Source: Neonectria sp. B-13 (taxonomy: Eukaryota; Ascomycota; Sordariomycetes; Hypocreales; Nectriaceae). Taken from it: 64,000 nucleotides of DNA. The position numbers and the translations under genes were made by a program. The stretch spans positions 1,364,001-1,428,000 of the forward strand of contig NOKP01000006.1 of the NCBI GenBank assembly GCA_002682825.1, in the 5' to 3' direction. The notes under the pieces are model-generated. The model did not search any database, had not been told where the DNA came from, and saw nothing but the letters and a program-made list of their open reading frames with translations. The first letter of the stretch is position 1, and each line of letters opens with the position of its first letter. Positions 47,959 through 62,229 of the stretch are shown one piece after another.

Positions 47959-48989
47959 TCAACCAAGTGCTCCGTTTCGTGAGTCTGCATCGCCCGAGCT
48001 CGTTTCCGTCGTTTCGGGGTAGAGTTGGGTCACGTCTTGGGGGGGGCGTTTGGGGTAGACCCCGTAGATGCTGGCTTGTGCCTTGGGTGCAAGCTTCACG
48101 TTTGAGAAGCCAGCCTCGGGCAACCTCTTGCCAGCCTTGAGGCTTTCGAGGACCCTGTCTTAAGTTAGCCATCATCTCCATGTTGCGCATGTTTCCGTGC
48201 TAGTTGTCCCATAGCACAGTAGCAGAACGATATGTCAAAGACATCGCCAGAAGGAAAAGGGGCAAATCAAATCGGCACTCACCACTCAACTCCAACGAAA
48301 TTCACTCCCGCCCCTCTGATCTTCTTGATCTCCTTATCCAACTTCCCCCCGGCCAGTCCTCCTCCCGCTCCTCCTCCTCCAGCGGGCCGGCCTACGATGA
48401 CGTGTGTGACCCGCCGCCGACCGAGGTGCAACGACATCTGTCCGCCATTCTCCGTGAGCAGGTGCTTCAGCTTGTGGTCTGACACGAGGGGAAACGTGCT
48501 GCCGTTGACGTAAACCACGACGCCATCGAACACGGCCCTTGAGCGCCCTCGGTCCTGGCGCCCCTCGTCCTCCCGGCGGCGCTTGTCCGTGAAGGCCTCC
48601 TCGGTGGTCAAGCCTCCGCCGTCGCCGTCCGCAGCCTCGCCGCCGGGGACCTCGTCATCGTGCAGACTCTCGCGCATCTTGCCCGGCTGGACAAGCATGT
48701 CCCTGACGCTCCGCTGGGCGCGCTCCCGCACGGCCTTGGGGATCAATGTATTGTGCTTGTCATCCCAGTCCTCGGACCCGGCGCCCACCGAGTCGCTGAG
48801 GCGCTCGCCGCCCGACGTGCCGCCCCGGAACTGGCTGTTGAGCTTGCGGTTGCGCGACTCGCGCCACCCGGTGCCCGGGTTGTGCTCCGGGCGCTGGTGG
48901 CCCGTCGACGACGAGTTCCACGGATCGAAGCTGGCGCCGTGGCGCGGGGCCGCGGCCTTGGAGGGCTGGCCGCTGGGAGGTGGTTGCAT
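47959..48989 (-). CDS. small BRCT-domain protein
   Basis: Likely nuclear protein that binds phosphoproteins or DNA ends through one BRCT domain. Exons 48989-48283 and 48154-47959 give 300 residues; the join completes a Trp and restores the end of the domain (EWVLESLKAGKRLPEAGF). The N-terminal 150 residues are disordered, with SFDPWNSSSTGHQRPE, GTGWRESRNRKL and an acidic/basic stretch. The BRCT region, about 152-250, starts AVFDGVVVYVNGSTFPLVSDHKL and has THVIVG, then a Gly-rich loop. It resembles the BRCT of the translesion polymerase Rev1, but no polymerase domain follows, so it is a stand-alone protein. The frame runs on upstream only to a GTG, so the first ATG was used; the 128-base intron is long for this window. 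A GTAC palindrome begins next to the ATG. Role in DNA damage response is inference. Confidence 0.8.
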
Positions 48990-51900
48990 GGGTACGAATA
49001 CTGTACGTAGCAGTGGTGGTTGTGTTTTGCTTTTTCCCCCCTCCACGTTTGACGAATGGTGCGTCGTCGAGTTGACCCTGGTTCTAGACTACCCAGACGG
49101 CGTCTAAGAGGAGCAGGATGCTGTAAAAGAGATGTCGCCGAAGATATGCCTGAGGTAGACTAACTCCAGTTGCCAATATCTCGATGCAGGCACAGCAGTA
49201 TCGCCGCGTGAATATCTGACGCTGCCCAGGCTCCCTCCATTCCGGGAAGAAGAAAAAAGTCACAATTCACTGACGTTGTCCCGAGTTCATCCCCGCTCCC
49301 CGTTCGCCGCGTGGCGCGTGCGAGAGCACCGCCGTGGTTGACTCGTGCACGCCAACCAAAACGCGCAGTCACATGAGCAACCACGACTCGCACACGTACT
49401 CTCTCCCTCACCTTCACTTCGCAAGTCTGCTACCCTATATCCTTGCAAACGGGGATACAACTTCAACCTCCCTCACGTCAGCCGCGCCCATCACACACCA
49501 CTGACCAACCAGGCCCATGCCCGAGGCTCTCGGAATATCGACTCCCGTTATTGGCAATATACCGTCCGTTATTAAATCAACCCATCACCCCGTTTCACCA
49601 CGGCATACGGAGTACTGGCCCATGTGGCGGGCTGAGCTCAGCTTCAGATGCCACCACATATCGTGTCCCATCCTCAGATCTTCGTCGCAGTGCCCCTGAC
49701 CGAGACGCGCGCATCTCTCCACTAAAATGCCCACCTGCCACCTGCCACCCTCCTCCCAGGGCCTGGCGACGCAAGCATGTCCGTTGAAATGCATGCAGAG
49801 GCTGGCTGCACTCGCGATGTGCATCATCCGGACAGGGCGTTGCAGGCAAGGCAAGGCAAGGCACGCAGCCTTGCTTGGTTGCTTGCTGGATCGACGCGGA
49901 TGCACAGACGCTTCGCCCATCTGGCAGGCCACCCAGAAAGAGTAGAAACATGGGTGGCATAATCGACATGGCCTGGCATGCGCTTCGGCGTAAGCATGGC
50001 AAAGACGTTGTCACCCGTACGAAGTACAGTAGAAGCATCCCGCAGAATCATACGCATCGGCATCCGAATCGGCATCGCATCCGCACAGCACCACATGGCA
50101 TGCTGCGAGGCCGCCTTGGGGGGGCTTGCGCACTCGCCTGCGTGCTCACCTGCGCGCTGCGGCCTCGGCGGGCTACGCTCGCTTCGTTCTTAGTCCAAGG
50201 TGGCTAGGAATCCCTCCGCTCAGCTCGGCCGAGTAGAGGTCTGGGCGCACCCAAAGCGACATTTCCGCTGTCTCCGAAGAGCAATGTAAGTGATATACGA
50301 ACATGGCCGCCAGAAACGCGAGCCTGTCTGTGCCTGCGCCTGCGCCTGCGCCTGGACCTGTCCGCGGAACCTTGCCTGGAGGCTACAGATATCTCGCGGG
50401 CATCTCAGCTGGCATGGATCATCTCGATGCGCTGCAATCAATCTACTCTGGGGCAAGCATCGGGCCATGCTCGTTCGTTGACGCAATCCAATCCGCGACA
50501 GAGGCTTGAAAAGAGCAAATTGCGTGTGGATGAGCTATGATCCAGCCAGCCAAGTCAGCCAGCCAGCCAACAGCCCAGAGCCAACAACAACCCTGGACTT
50601 CTCCCGTCCAACGTCCAACGTCGATACCTATTCGTACTTCGTCCCACCTTGTCGCCCTCCTTCAAACCACGCCCGGTCCGTGTCCAATCTATCACCTGGA
50701 GATCCCTCGCCAAGGGTCCCCAATAGATGCCGATTCCTCTTCCCTCCTCCTTCATCACAGTTCTTCTCTTGACCCCAGCCCCTCTTCCTTCTCAACACCG
50801 AGAGACACACCCCCCCCCTTCGCCTCCTCAACGCCCAGGCCCCCCCAGCTTTCCCTTCACCCACCCACTCTTCCCGTGCCCGAGCTCTGTTCCCATCTTT
50901 GCTCACTGCCCACCCCGGCAGGATCGCGGGAACTAATACCACCCATTGTGAGGTGTTCGCCATGACCACCGTCTGACCTGACATGACCGGTGGCCACCCC
51001 TAGTTCCCTACAGCACCACAGTAACCTGCACGTATATGCGGATCATACCTGCAGCCCGCACCCCGTTGACTGCGTGCTGAACTTTGTTGACCTATCGTAC
51101 CCCAAATTCTCCAGATATCGAGATGTGTTGAGCTTCGGGGTGCTGCTGCCGCTGCCGAGTGGGCTTTGCATCGCTGGGCTGCATGGCAGAGCATGTGAAG
51201 TCCAACAAACAACACAACCTACGAATTGGCACCACGTCGAGATCGTTACCGTAAACGAGAGAGAGGTGGGGACGCGACATCTTGCCTCGTCCAAGACCCT
51301 CGCCCCCATCGTCCCCATCGCCCCCCATCGCCGTCCTCGATTGTCCACTCCTCCTCGTGGCTCTTCCACCCAGTCCTACCCATCTTACCCTGCTGGCTAC
51401 CAGGGTGCTATTGAAGCGTCAGCAGATTCCCCCTCACCGGTAATGCCTCCGGTCCCCCTCAAGGCACAAACTTCCTCGACGTAGTAGCCATCTCTTCCCC
51501 GGCTATCCGTCCAAGGCATTCCCATCATTGTACATATTCGTACATGAGTGAGCTTGTCCTGCATGTGTACGTACTGGAAGAGGGATGGCAGGTGGATCAC
51601 GGGCCATATCGTCTCTCCATCCCACCCGACCTGCGCGCCGCTGTGCGGGAAGGCTAATGTACGCAGGACGACAGCCGGATCTTTGCTCTTTCCTAACGGG
51701 AGGTTTTCTCTAGCTGGATCTCCCTCTTCCCTTCTCGCGTACCAAGTATACTACACGATATCTGGGACCCTCGGAACCGTATTAGTCCCCGTCGCTCCAA
51801 GTTCGTCCGCCCCACCCGCCGTCCAATTGTGTGATGATGATGATGATGATCCTGCAATATATCGACGGGAGTGACCCGGGTTACACAGCCCAAAGCCATC

Positions 51901-54900
51901 CTTGGCTTTGATTCCCTCGTGGTCTCGTACCAGGCCAGTGCGGAGTACATGATGCGGTCGGCGGCACCGGGATGCTGACAGGGAGCGACATCCGCCGATG
52001 GGTTTTGGGCTAGTTCCTTTGAGATCTGTTTCGTTGTCGCCTGGCGGGGCCACCAGGTGAGTTGGCAAGGAAGTGGTGCCGTTATCACGACCCCCGTGCA
52101 TGGTGAATGCGAGGTAGGGGTTGTTCTAATACAGGGCACATCCTCTCACACCCATAGGTACCTCTAGAAGAGAAGAGGAGTAGCGGTGAGAGCAACACTA
52201 GACCCCAACGAGTGTTCCTCGGATCGCAAAGAGGGAGGGGAAAAAACCGTCTCCGAGCGAGTGCTAACCATCTTGTGTTTCCTTGGGCTAAATTCAAGAG
52301 AAGTTAAGTGTCAAGCCTGAGGCTGTCGGTTAAGACACCCAGGAACAGAAGTGAGGTTTGGAGAGCGGGATGTGCATGCAAGCACAGGTCAGATCTTGGA
52401 CAAGCGCACCAGGCCCGGATGGAGGACAGAGCACAGGAGCGCACTAAGCGCTGCCAGATCGCATCTGGGGGTCAAGAAGGCAGCGGCAGTCTGTGGGCAG
52501 AGCCGTCTTCGGGGGGACCGGGGTGTCGAGCGCGCCGTTGCAGGGCACTGGGCGAAATGTCCCGAAAGCTGTTGCGCTGTCGCCGACGAAATGTGGACCT
52601 GCGGCGATGGTTGCCCACCGTCTTCGACTTGGAGTTTCCAGACGCCACGCCGTGTGGGCAGTGGCAGGCAAGGAGCAGACACCCATCGCCCAGCGCCAGT
52701 GCAACGCCATCCCCCGTTGGGCAACGGCCTGGACCACTTGCGTCCCATGTGAAGCGGACCGTTGTCCACACATGCACGCACATGCAGCTTGAGCCAGCGG
52801 ATGGGTGTCGAACAAGTGAGCTTCTTTGCTTGCTTGCCTGCTTGTCTGCTTGCGTGCCTGTATGTGCTGGCAAAGAGCTTTGGGTTCGGCCCTCAACGGC
52901 CCCCAACTTTCAAAGCGAGGCGAGCCTGATTAATCACCTGACGAGAGCTTCGACTCTTGGAGAGCCAATGGGGTTGCCCAGCTCGTGATCCGGCCCCATT
53001 GGCCACTCAAGGCCATTGGTCTGATCACGGAATAGGGAATGGGTTGATAATGCACAGAAATTGATGAAGACTTTATTAACCCCCTAGTAGGTTCAGCAGG
53101 CTCATCGATCTGATGACCAAGGAGCCAATGGGGAAGCGAGGATCTGGCGGCTTCGGTTTGCTTGTTGGGATGGTTGCGCTGGCGGTCATGGTAGTGGTGG
53201 CCAGGGTGGAAGTGGTGGTGTGTGCCAGAGACGTGGTGGGCGCTCATTGGGTTGGTCGAGAGTCAGCGGCCAGTCTAGTATCGATACCAGCAAGCCAGCC
53301 CGGGCCTCAGACTTCGGGCGGCTGATAAACACCAGTCCGGAGGTACGCGGCACCACTGAGATCGTCCTCGTCTTCGCCCTCGTCCTCGATGCGCTGGATC
53401 ATGGCCCTTGTCGCCTTGTCGCTTAGAGCGAGAAACCACCGGCACATTGCCTTCCTAGCTTTGAGGCTAGAGGATATGCCTCGGAAGTTGTGCTGCGGGG
53501 AGATGGACAATTCCCGATGCCTCCTCCATGGTGGGCGGATGGGTGTACCGAGACAAGCGAAGCCTTCAGTGAGAGCTTTCGGTCAGCCAGCAAACCCGAA
53601 AACCGAATATCCCCGTCCAGCGGTGCTTGTGCTGATTCCATGCTGGGTGGGACTTTTGTGACCCTGGCTCAACGACATTTGCCCTGGACCATCCGTACAG
53701 TTGCCATCTCGCATCTGACAGCAAGACGAACGGGTAGACTAACGCCAGCATCCCCCACCAAAGAGCGTAAGCTGGCGCCGGTGTGCGAGGGAGTGGAGGT
53801 CCTAGCAAGAAAAGAGTGGCGACTAAGCGTGTTAATCCTGGCCTTCCGATCCCCCACGACAAGGGACAATGAAATCGACCGGAGGGCGGCCTGGTGGTTG
53901 GCCGGCTCAGAAAACAAAGGGCTGGCGATGGACGGCTGGGGTCGCTGAAACGTCCCAGCAGGGGCCCTTGTTATTCTTCCCGATCCGTATGCACCTCTAA
54001 TTGGTCATGTTCTAGACATGCACTACATAGCCGCTGTGCAGGACATGCAAGTGCTCAAGCCAACATGATCCCCTCACCACCCCTGCCGCCTAGGTCAGAC
54101 GGCTGCAGGGACTCAAGGGAAGAAGGGTGTTGACGAGCAATCGAAGCTCAGCCCTCCCGGGGGCTTGCAGAAGGCATGGACATGGGAGCGACGGATCATG
54201 ACGGGGTAGAGATGCATTCCTCACGCCATCCAAGGAAAGCAAACTGAGCAAGCTCGCGCCCGGATCCCGGTGGGCTAGTTGAATGAGAGCGTTTCGTATC
54301 CGGGTTGTGCCTCTAATGGCTGAGACAAGTCGAGTTGCTGAGAGAAATAGAAATCCCATCCGAGGTTGCAGGGTTGCGGTTTTCGTACACAAAAGTCTTC
54401 GTGTCTAAGCCAAGGTTGATGTGAATGTTACGACGTTTCTTTGTTGTCACGTGTTACAGTTCCGAGGCTGACACGACTCCATGAAGGCTTACTAGCTTTG
54501 GGTTGAGTCCCGTCAGAGTTGATTGTCTTGTGCTCTGTCGCACTGGCTTTCGAGCTGGACTATTTGTGCCTCAAAGTTGGAGAGAATATCCCAGCAACCC
54601 ACCTCTCTGTATTTGGTCAATGCTCTCTGTCAGTAATAACACAGAATTTTGCTTGGTTCGGTAACGGGCTGACTTTGCCCTAAAAGAAGTGGCGTCTTTG
54701 AGGGAGATAATTGATCTTCTTGATAGTCCAACCTAGCAACACCAGAACCGAGCCGCTTGACCGAATACTTGCTGCACAGCCAATAGGCTAATAACTCGGG
54801 TTTCTGGGGCGGGAACATACGGACAAGCAAACTTGCCAGGGTTGAAGCCCCAGAAACCGAAAGCCAACGGTGGGTTCAATTGCCTTGGCCCTGGTACCTA

Positions 54901-57900
54901 GCTCGCTGCGTATGACATGCGGAATGGATGAGGCTCTCGGGGTTTGCTTAGAGACTGTGGACACCTGGACATACGAGACCCCTCATTGAAGAAGAGGACG
55001 GGCGGTATATCGCGGCAACAACATCTCGGGGATCCGGGTGGTTGCTTGTTCTAGGCGCACGAGCCGAGTCTGCACACACTGTATTCGCACAATGACGAGG
55101 CTGGGTGTCACGGTCACGGGCTAGCGGCGGCCGGGTTGGATCTCATGGTACGATGGCGGGTTAAGAAAAAGCAAAATTCTTGACATCTGGCTTGGTTCCG
55201 CGTTCGTCGGGACTCAGGACCATGTCGGATACAGAGCCAGACGGGCACACCCGATTACCATGGGATGAGGTGGACAGGAAACGGCAACCCGACGAAGCGG
55301 GGCAGACCTTGACGCCCATCATCATTCACGGCAAGCAAAGGCGCTGGGCTGGGCCCAAGTCGGGACCTTGTCTCGCTCCAAGACGTCTGTGTCATGATAG
55401 ACTCTCTGGGTGAGACAAGCAGCCGACTTCGTACATCGAGGACATAAGGAGGCTCGTCGAGGGCTCGGGTCGACAATGTGGCTGGCCATGTGTCCCCAGT
55501 TGAAACGTGCTGGGTGACCCGTTGCAGCCAGTCGGGGGCGGCCAGCTGTCAAGCCCTCCCGACACGCAAGACACGGTGAGCGCTCTAGTTGGCTGAAGAC
55601 GATGCCTGATATTCGATAGCGACAATAGCGACGCAGGCCTGGGCTGATGGTCAGACTCCGATCTGCGATTGTGCCACTCAGTCACTGTCCAGAGTCCAGC
55701 GAATTGTGCATGTACGTACTTCGTACGAATCGTTGAACGCTGCGCCGCGGGAGGTCAGCCACACCATTGAACCTGGCGCTTCGGCGAGGGGAAAAGAAAA
55801 AAAAAAACGCTTTTGCTCCACATCCTTGTCTAGCTTGTCAACCGCCGATGGCTATCATCCCGCGATCCCTGGGTGAGGGAGGGGAAGGACACGCCGCAGT
55901 GGCCGGAGGGCGAGGGTGAAGCGACAATTGACACAATCCGGATTTTCGGTGCGAAGTACCGGTACTTGCGCAGCGCTTGCCTGCCACAGTGCGCGTGTTC
56001 CTTGCTCAACCCCCGCCGGCGCCAGCACAACGGGACCGGCCATTCCTGGGCAGACTTGCGAGATTCAGCTGACGAGGATCAGTTCCCATTTGGACTTGGA
56101 CTGGACGACTTCTCGTGGGTGGGGGAAGAAAGGGAAGAATGGCTGATAGGTCATGGCTCCTCTAGAAAAAAAAGCAAAGCGGGAAGGAGCATGGGAGGGC
56201 TTCCAGACGACGTACAGCACGCAACACCCCAGCCAACGCCCAAGCGTCGAACATTCTATCAGGGACGGTGGGCTGCGTGGACTGTGGACTGTGGACTGTG
56301 GATTGTGGGCTGTGGACTGTGGATGGGGGCATATCAATTTGTCGTCTCTGGAGCCGTCTGGATGGGTACCTGCGTTAACCAGAGGAAGGGCTTGCTAGTC
56401 TGGCTCTGCTCGACTCAAACGACCGCTCCGTCGATGTGTGACCCTTTGGCTGTGGAGTCATCGTAAGAGTTGGTTACTTTTTCCTGTTATCGAAGAATCA
56501 ACTGCCCCGTCAAACTCCGAGTTTGCGGCAAGGATATGGCAACGCGCCGCTGTTTGTTCGCAGCAGAGAAGGCCCCCCGCCCTCCTTTCCCGAGTGGAAC
56601 ATATCGCCCTTGCCACTTTGATTCTTTGTTGGGCCGGCCACTGGACTTGGATATTGTGTACTTCGTACAAACACTTCCCGCCGTTTTCCTTCTTCTGTGC
56701 TCTCTCCCGGGGGCGGAGGGGGGGCTGCCACTCGGCCGGATGACGAAGGGTGCTTTTTAGTTGCAGCGGAATCTTGCATTGGACATACATACTACCTCGC
56801 ATGTGGTCCCCACGGCGGAGCTTCTGCACGCTTGCTCAGAGGCCATCTGTACTGGAGTGGCGCGGGGACTGCGAGGGGGAGCCCCGACCCCCGGTGTCGA
56901 CAGTCGAAACTTGACGGTGGCGGATCCGGAGTCCTCGCCCGGCGCCCTTGCCTGTGATAAGCGAATATGCGACAGCAGCTTGTGCCTGTCTGTCGTTGCT
57001 GCTCGGTCGTTGTAGATATGCACAATGCCAGATCTGAATGCTCCTATGCCGCCCTGTTGAGGATTGGCCCCGGGGTGGCACTGCCCACAATCCCCCAGTC
57101 CATGTTACCTGGGGCGATGTGACTTTCTTTTTCTCTCACCCAAGCCGGTACTTTGTTTGTCTGTCGGACTGCTCCTGTACTTCACTGCAAGTTTGGGGCC
57201 TCGCCGAGCTCCCGCCGTTGACTAGTAGAGATCATAGTCTCGCCTTAGCTCCCGCCTTGACGATGTTAGGCAGGTCATGATCAATTTCGTACACCCGGGC
57301 ACACCCTCGGTCGCGGATAAACCTGGAGGCTGGGCAAACGAGAACTCTTGTCGGCCGAGATTGACGAGATAGGATGGCGTCGCAATCTTGCAGCACCTGG
57401 AGCTTGATCAGGAAGTGGCAGGACGCTGGGATGATGTCGGTTGGGATGCTGGGGCACAGGCGGCTTGCGGGGATGTTTAGCCACCAACCTCGTCTCTCAG
57501 GCCCTCACTCACATGTTATGACTCCGGACTAATTACGGAGTACGGAGTGAGGAAGCACATCACTGCTTGCTGGTCTTCCGCCTGCGACATGCTGCAAGGA
57601 ATTGAAGGATGAATTGGAAACCCCATGTTCCGCGCATCGTAACCCTTGATGCATCCGCGATTCATCTTGCACCACATGAACACCTTGTTCGATGTATCAT
57701 GTTCGGATATATGAGATCCAAGGGGGCCTGGAGGCGCAGGAAACTCTGAAATAGGTAGGTGGGCAAATGGCCGAGGCTTCGAGGGAGGTGGAGACATCCA
57801 TTGAGTTCATAATTACGTACCTCGTAGCGCCGTGATCCGAGGTTTCATTGATGGGTTCTGGAGCGCATTGTTCCCCAGAGTTCCATCCTGATCTACCAGG

Positions 57901-59232
57901 TACGTTGTATGTGTCTTAGAGTGTCTCGCGAAATGTCTAAAAAAAACCAGCTACGTCGGAGCTTAGAAAAGATTTCTGATCGTGGAGGCTACCAAAGCGC
58001 CCAGCCTCGTGGTTCAGATGTGTGTCATCCGCGCCGTCCCTCCTCCGCTGTACTGTAGGGCATCCGATATGCAATGCACATTGGCCGTCCGTCTACTTGC
58101 CTATGCATTGCACATGCACACGAGGCTGGCCCTGTCGCCTAGCCTGGTGGCACCTCATGCACCTTGCATACCCGGCTAACGGTGCGTGCGCAGGACAGGC
58201 GGCGGAGGCATGCCATGTCATGCTAGATGGGCAGCATTAGATCTGTCTGCCAAAGTTTATAATTATAATTATCTGCGGTATTCCGTACCTGAGGTTTGAT
58301 CGTACCGGGGGACGGTCAAAGCTTGACTTCAAGCTACGTATCAAGTTCTCAATGAGCGCCCATTCCGTCTCATGGCATGGACCTTTCCGTGTCCCTACCT
58401 GAGCACCCGAAGAAGGAGCGAAGTCGGTCAAAGGCCGTACCAGCCGGACAAGACCGCCGCCCTGAAATGGATCCTCTCTCCGAAATCAACTGCGCCGCAT
58501 TGGATGCCTATCCCGGCGGCCGCCTACGCCGTATGCCTCCCATGACTTTCGGATATGTTCTCAGAGGTCTGTCAAACAGCGAGATGATTCTAGCTCTCAC
58601 ATGCAGCTTTGGGGGGCAGGGGATGTAGCCGGCCGAGGACGGGGTAGAGACAGGACGAAGCAAGACGGTGGATACGCCTGCCCCTCTGCAATCCGCAAAA
58701 ATGCGGCGGGTACGGATTGCAAAGTACGTACACTACGAAGAACGAAGTATAGGATCGGATGTGGTCGACGTGGGAGGCGGGCCACTATGACGGGATTCAA
58801 ATTCAGGGTGACGATGGATAGAGTCAGGACAGGGGAGAGGCAAACATGAGTACACGATACGCCCGGGTCCTTTGTCTAAGAGGTACGGATGAGATACTTG
58901 TCACGTCATGTCTTAGAACCGGAGTGGCTGACGGGAGCCCGACAGGCTTGTCCTCGACCATGTCTCTGTCAAAGTCAGATGCGGTCGAAGCAGCGCGCTG
59001 GGGACTCCGAAGAAAGAGCAGGCCGAGAAACGAAAGGGGACGGAGAAAAGCCAGGTTGCAGGGCAGCCCTGGGCACCGACGATCCTCCCCTTGCCGCTGG
59101 AGGTGGATGATGGGTCGAGTCTTTCGTGAGGAGACACAACAATGGCGATGGCACAGACAAACCGCTGGCGGGAAGAAGTGAGACATGGCTCGCCGCGAGT
59201 GGTCCATCGAAACCGCCACAACCCACCGCCAG

Positions 59233-59332
59233 NNNNNNNNNNNNNNNNNNNNNNNNNNNNNNNNNNNNNNNNNNNNNNNNNNNNNNNNNNNNNNNNNNNN
59301 NNNNNNNNNNNNNNNNNNNNNNNNNNNNNNNN
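59233..59332. other. assembly gap of 100 N
   Basis: Exactly 100 undetermined bases followed directly by 14 G in a row (59333-59346). The homopolymer probably stopped sequencing or assembly, so the gap may be small, but its real size is unknown. Confidence 0.98.
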
Positions 59333-60647
59333 GGGGGGGGGGGGGGAGCGGGAAAGTGTGAGAGACAGAGACAGACAGGGACAACGACAGAAAAGAAGGC
59401 TGGGTGGCAAAGACCACACGCGCTCACAGCGCCAGCGCCATCAGCGGCGTCCTTATCCCCCATCATCCCAGTCGAGCAAACTCGGCGCGCTCGGGAGGCG
59501 AGGGTCGAGAGGACATCCATGAGCCCACGGACCGTGGACCACAGACCGTGGGCCAAAGGGCCAAGGGCACTCCGCACCAGCGGGCGCCGGCTCGCACGAT
59601 TGCGCCCGAGATCCAACGACCGGGGGTGTTTGATATTCGCTCAGTCATCCACCTCAAGGAAGAGGAGGCTGGCGGTGACGAGCAAGACAAGGGGGAGCCA
59701 GTCTGGAGGTCTGAAGGTTCTGGAGGTCGGAGCCAGGAGGTCTGGAGATGAGAGCATAGCACGCACCATTGACTTTTCCCTTGCTCGGGGAGCGAAGCCA
59801 CGGGCCTCACTTTTACTTCTCAGGTCGCTACCAAGTTGTTGTCGAACCAAGCCGGGGCACAGCCCCTCCTCCTCTGTGATGAGTGCTCTCTTTAGAAGTC
59901 TTCTCTTTGCAGCAAAGATTGTACATAGTACGTGCGTACGTAGCAGACCCAGCAAAGGTGATTCCCGCCGCCAGTCCCAATGGAGTCCAGAGATCCATCC
60001 CGTGGAGTCCAAGTCACTGTCGAAGGGTCCAACCAAGCCCCAGTCCAACCAAACAAGTCCCAGTCTTTTCTTGTGCAAAGTCTCGGTAGTTGCACCGACA
60101 CTGAGCATACCTGTGACGACACGAATAGCATCTACTACATAGTACTGGACGAATAGCTTACCATCAGCGTTAGGAATCGTGTGTTTGTGTGCAATACATC
60201 TCCGGCGCCGTACCCGCAATTCAAATTCAAGTAACTGTTGCGGTTTGGGCGCGCCGTTGGCCCCTGGAACTTGTGAACTTGGGAATGGCGGAGCAATCAA
60301 GAGGCACCAAAGGGAAGCCAACGAAACCCAGGTGCAAAACCTTGTCACCGTCTGGCTCGTGTAGAGCGGCAGTACGCAGTACGTAGTAGTCATCGCCATG
60401 GCCTACGAAAAAGGTGGTCAATGGCTGGCTAGTGAGCCCAGCGAGGCGTACCAGGTACACCCCAACAATGGCTCCTTCCCCAAGCTAGCACAGTGCCGTG
60501 CCGCAATTGGGGAGGAGCCTAGTAGGAGGGCAAGAGGGGAACAACCTCAAAGACTTGCCTACCTCGGAGTGAGGGGGGAAAGGCGTGAAAGCACAACACA
60601 CCACACGACACCACACGACACAACAGGACAACAACAACAACACACGC

Positions 60648-60649
60648 AC

Positions 60650-60680
<31 letters not shown>

Positions 60681-60692
60681 ACACATACACTC
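60648..60692. repeat. CA dinucleotide microsatellite
   Basis: Interrupted CA tract of about 45 bases inside a wider ACACGACA-rich segment (60595-60740). Confidence 0.9.
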
Positions 60693-62157
60693 ACACGACA
60701 CGACACACAACATCCATCCCAACCCAACACGACACACAGCGCAACGCAACGCAACCTCCCGCACCCGCGAGACGCCGAAAAGCAGGGCCCGCCATGGGCC
60801 AACCAGAAGAAAAAGCAAAGAGAAAAAGGTCGCCAACCGCCAGCCCCAGCCCCAGCTTCCAGCCCCAGCCCACCGCAAAGCAGAGTAGCGCGTGGCATGC
60901 TATAGTGCTGGCGCGAGTGAGCGGAGCAGCCGGGGGGAGAGCAGCATCCATCGCTCCCGCCCACCCCGGTTAAGCAATGGAACCCCCCCGGCCACTGGCT
61001 GCTGCCCCCATGGAGTTCAACCCTCCATCCCCTGCGCCCTGTGGCCCAGGTGGTCCAGCGGGTGGTTCAGCGAGCGACCAAGTCGGCCAGTGGCTCTTTG
61101 GGGCGCTGTGCGGGTGCAAGGCACCCGCAAGACGACACGGCATCCCTGGCCCTCCCCTAACGGGCCCCTACAGGCCTGCTCCCTCAGGGCCAACGCCGCC
61201 CGGCCAGCAGCGAGCGCCCAGCACCCGCCAAGCGCCATCAACCCCCATGATCGCCTCTGCACCTCTGACCCCCCCGTCTGGTACGACTCTGTTCCACCCA
61301 CCCCGCTCAATGCCCCCTGTAAACACGCCCCTCGCACCACCCACCATCGCTTTTCCAAGCGCTCTTTGGCTCTTCCAGTCCCTCTAGACCCTCCCTCTTC
61401 CACCGAGAGTGAGCGCCAGCGGCCCTGGCTCATGCGCTGACAAGAGAGCGAGCAGTGCGCGCCCAACTGTGGAGCTTGTCGCCGGGGACGGGGACGGGGA
61501 CGGCAGAGAGAAGCACAGCGAGGAGGAGGCTAAAGGTCCTGGTCTGTCTTGGTCAGTCCCGGGCGTTTGCTTGACTCCATCTCGCGAAACGCTAGAACAG
61601 AGAAAAGAGAACAGAGCGAGCGACGAGAAACAAGTACGGTACGAAGAGCACTACACACAGCGCAGTACTAGAGTATCCTTGCCGGGCTCAACAAAACGTC
61701 CACCCAGTCCGTCCAGTCAAATTCAGACTATCCAGTCGTCGGCCAGGGAAGGCGAGGAGGTTATTAGAGATGAGAGACAAAGAATAATGAGAAAAGAAAA
61801 AAGGGTTCCGACAAGACGCAGACAAGGAGTCAATTGGGAATTGGGGGTGGCAAGTGGCTCGCCTTTTCTCGCGTCTGTTCTGTCTTTGTCTCCCGGCCGA
61901 AAACAAAGTCAAGCCGACCGAGACCAAAACCCTCGGCCGCGGTCCTTGTCAATCAAACCATTTTGCCCGCGGAGAATCGAAAGTCTGCGAGAAGCAAAAA
62001 GAGGCGTTAAGGGCTTGAGGTGAGGACAACCAGAGTCCACAGCCAAGAATCAAGGTCCAAGTCCAGTGCGAAGTCGGGTGCCTCGACAAGTTCCCTGTCC
62101 TTTCCCTTCCGACTTCCCCTTGGTCGTCTCTTCCATCCACTTCCCCTTCCCCTGCCC

Positions 62158-62229
62158 TGGAGCGTGGAGCATCGAGCGTGGAGCTTGGAGCGTGGAGCGT
62201 GGAGCGTGGAGCGTGAAGCGTGGCCCGTG
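62158..62229. repeat. 7-bp GAGCGTG minisatellite
   Basis: Imperfect tandem copies of GAGCGTG with four exact copies in the centre, about 1.2 kb upstream of the stuA start codon and probably in its promoter or far leader. Confidence 0.75.

Noticed and set aside
52308..52988. 226-codon forward frame overlapping several equally long frames on both strands
   Set aside because: Absence of stops in many frames here follows from GC-rich composition; the products are Arg/Cys/Pro-rich and match no family.
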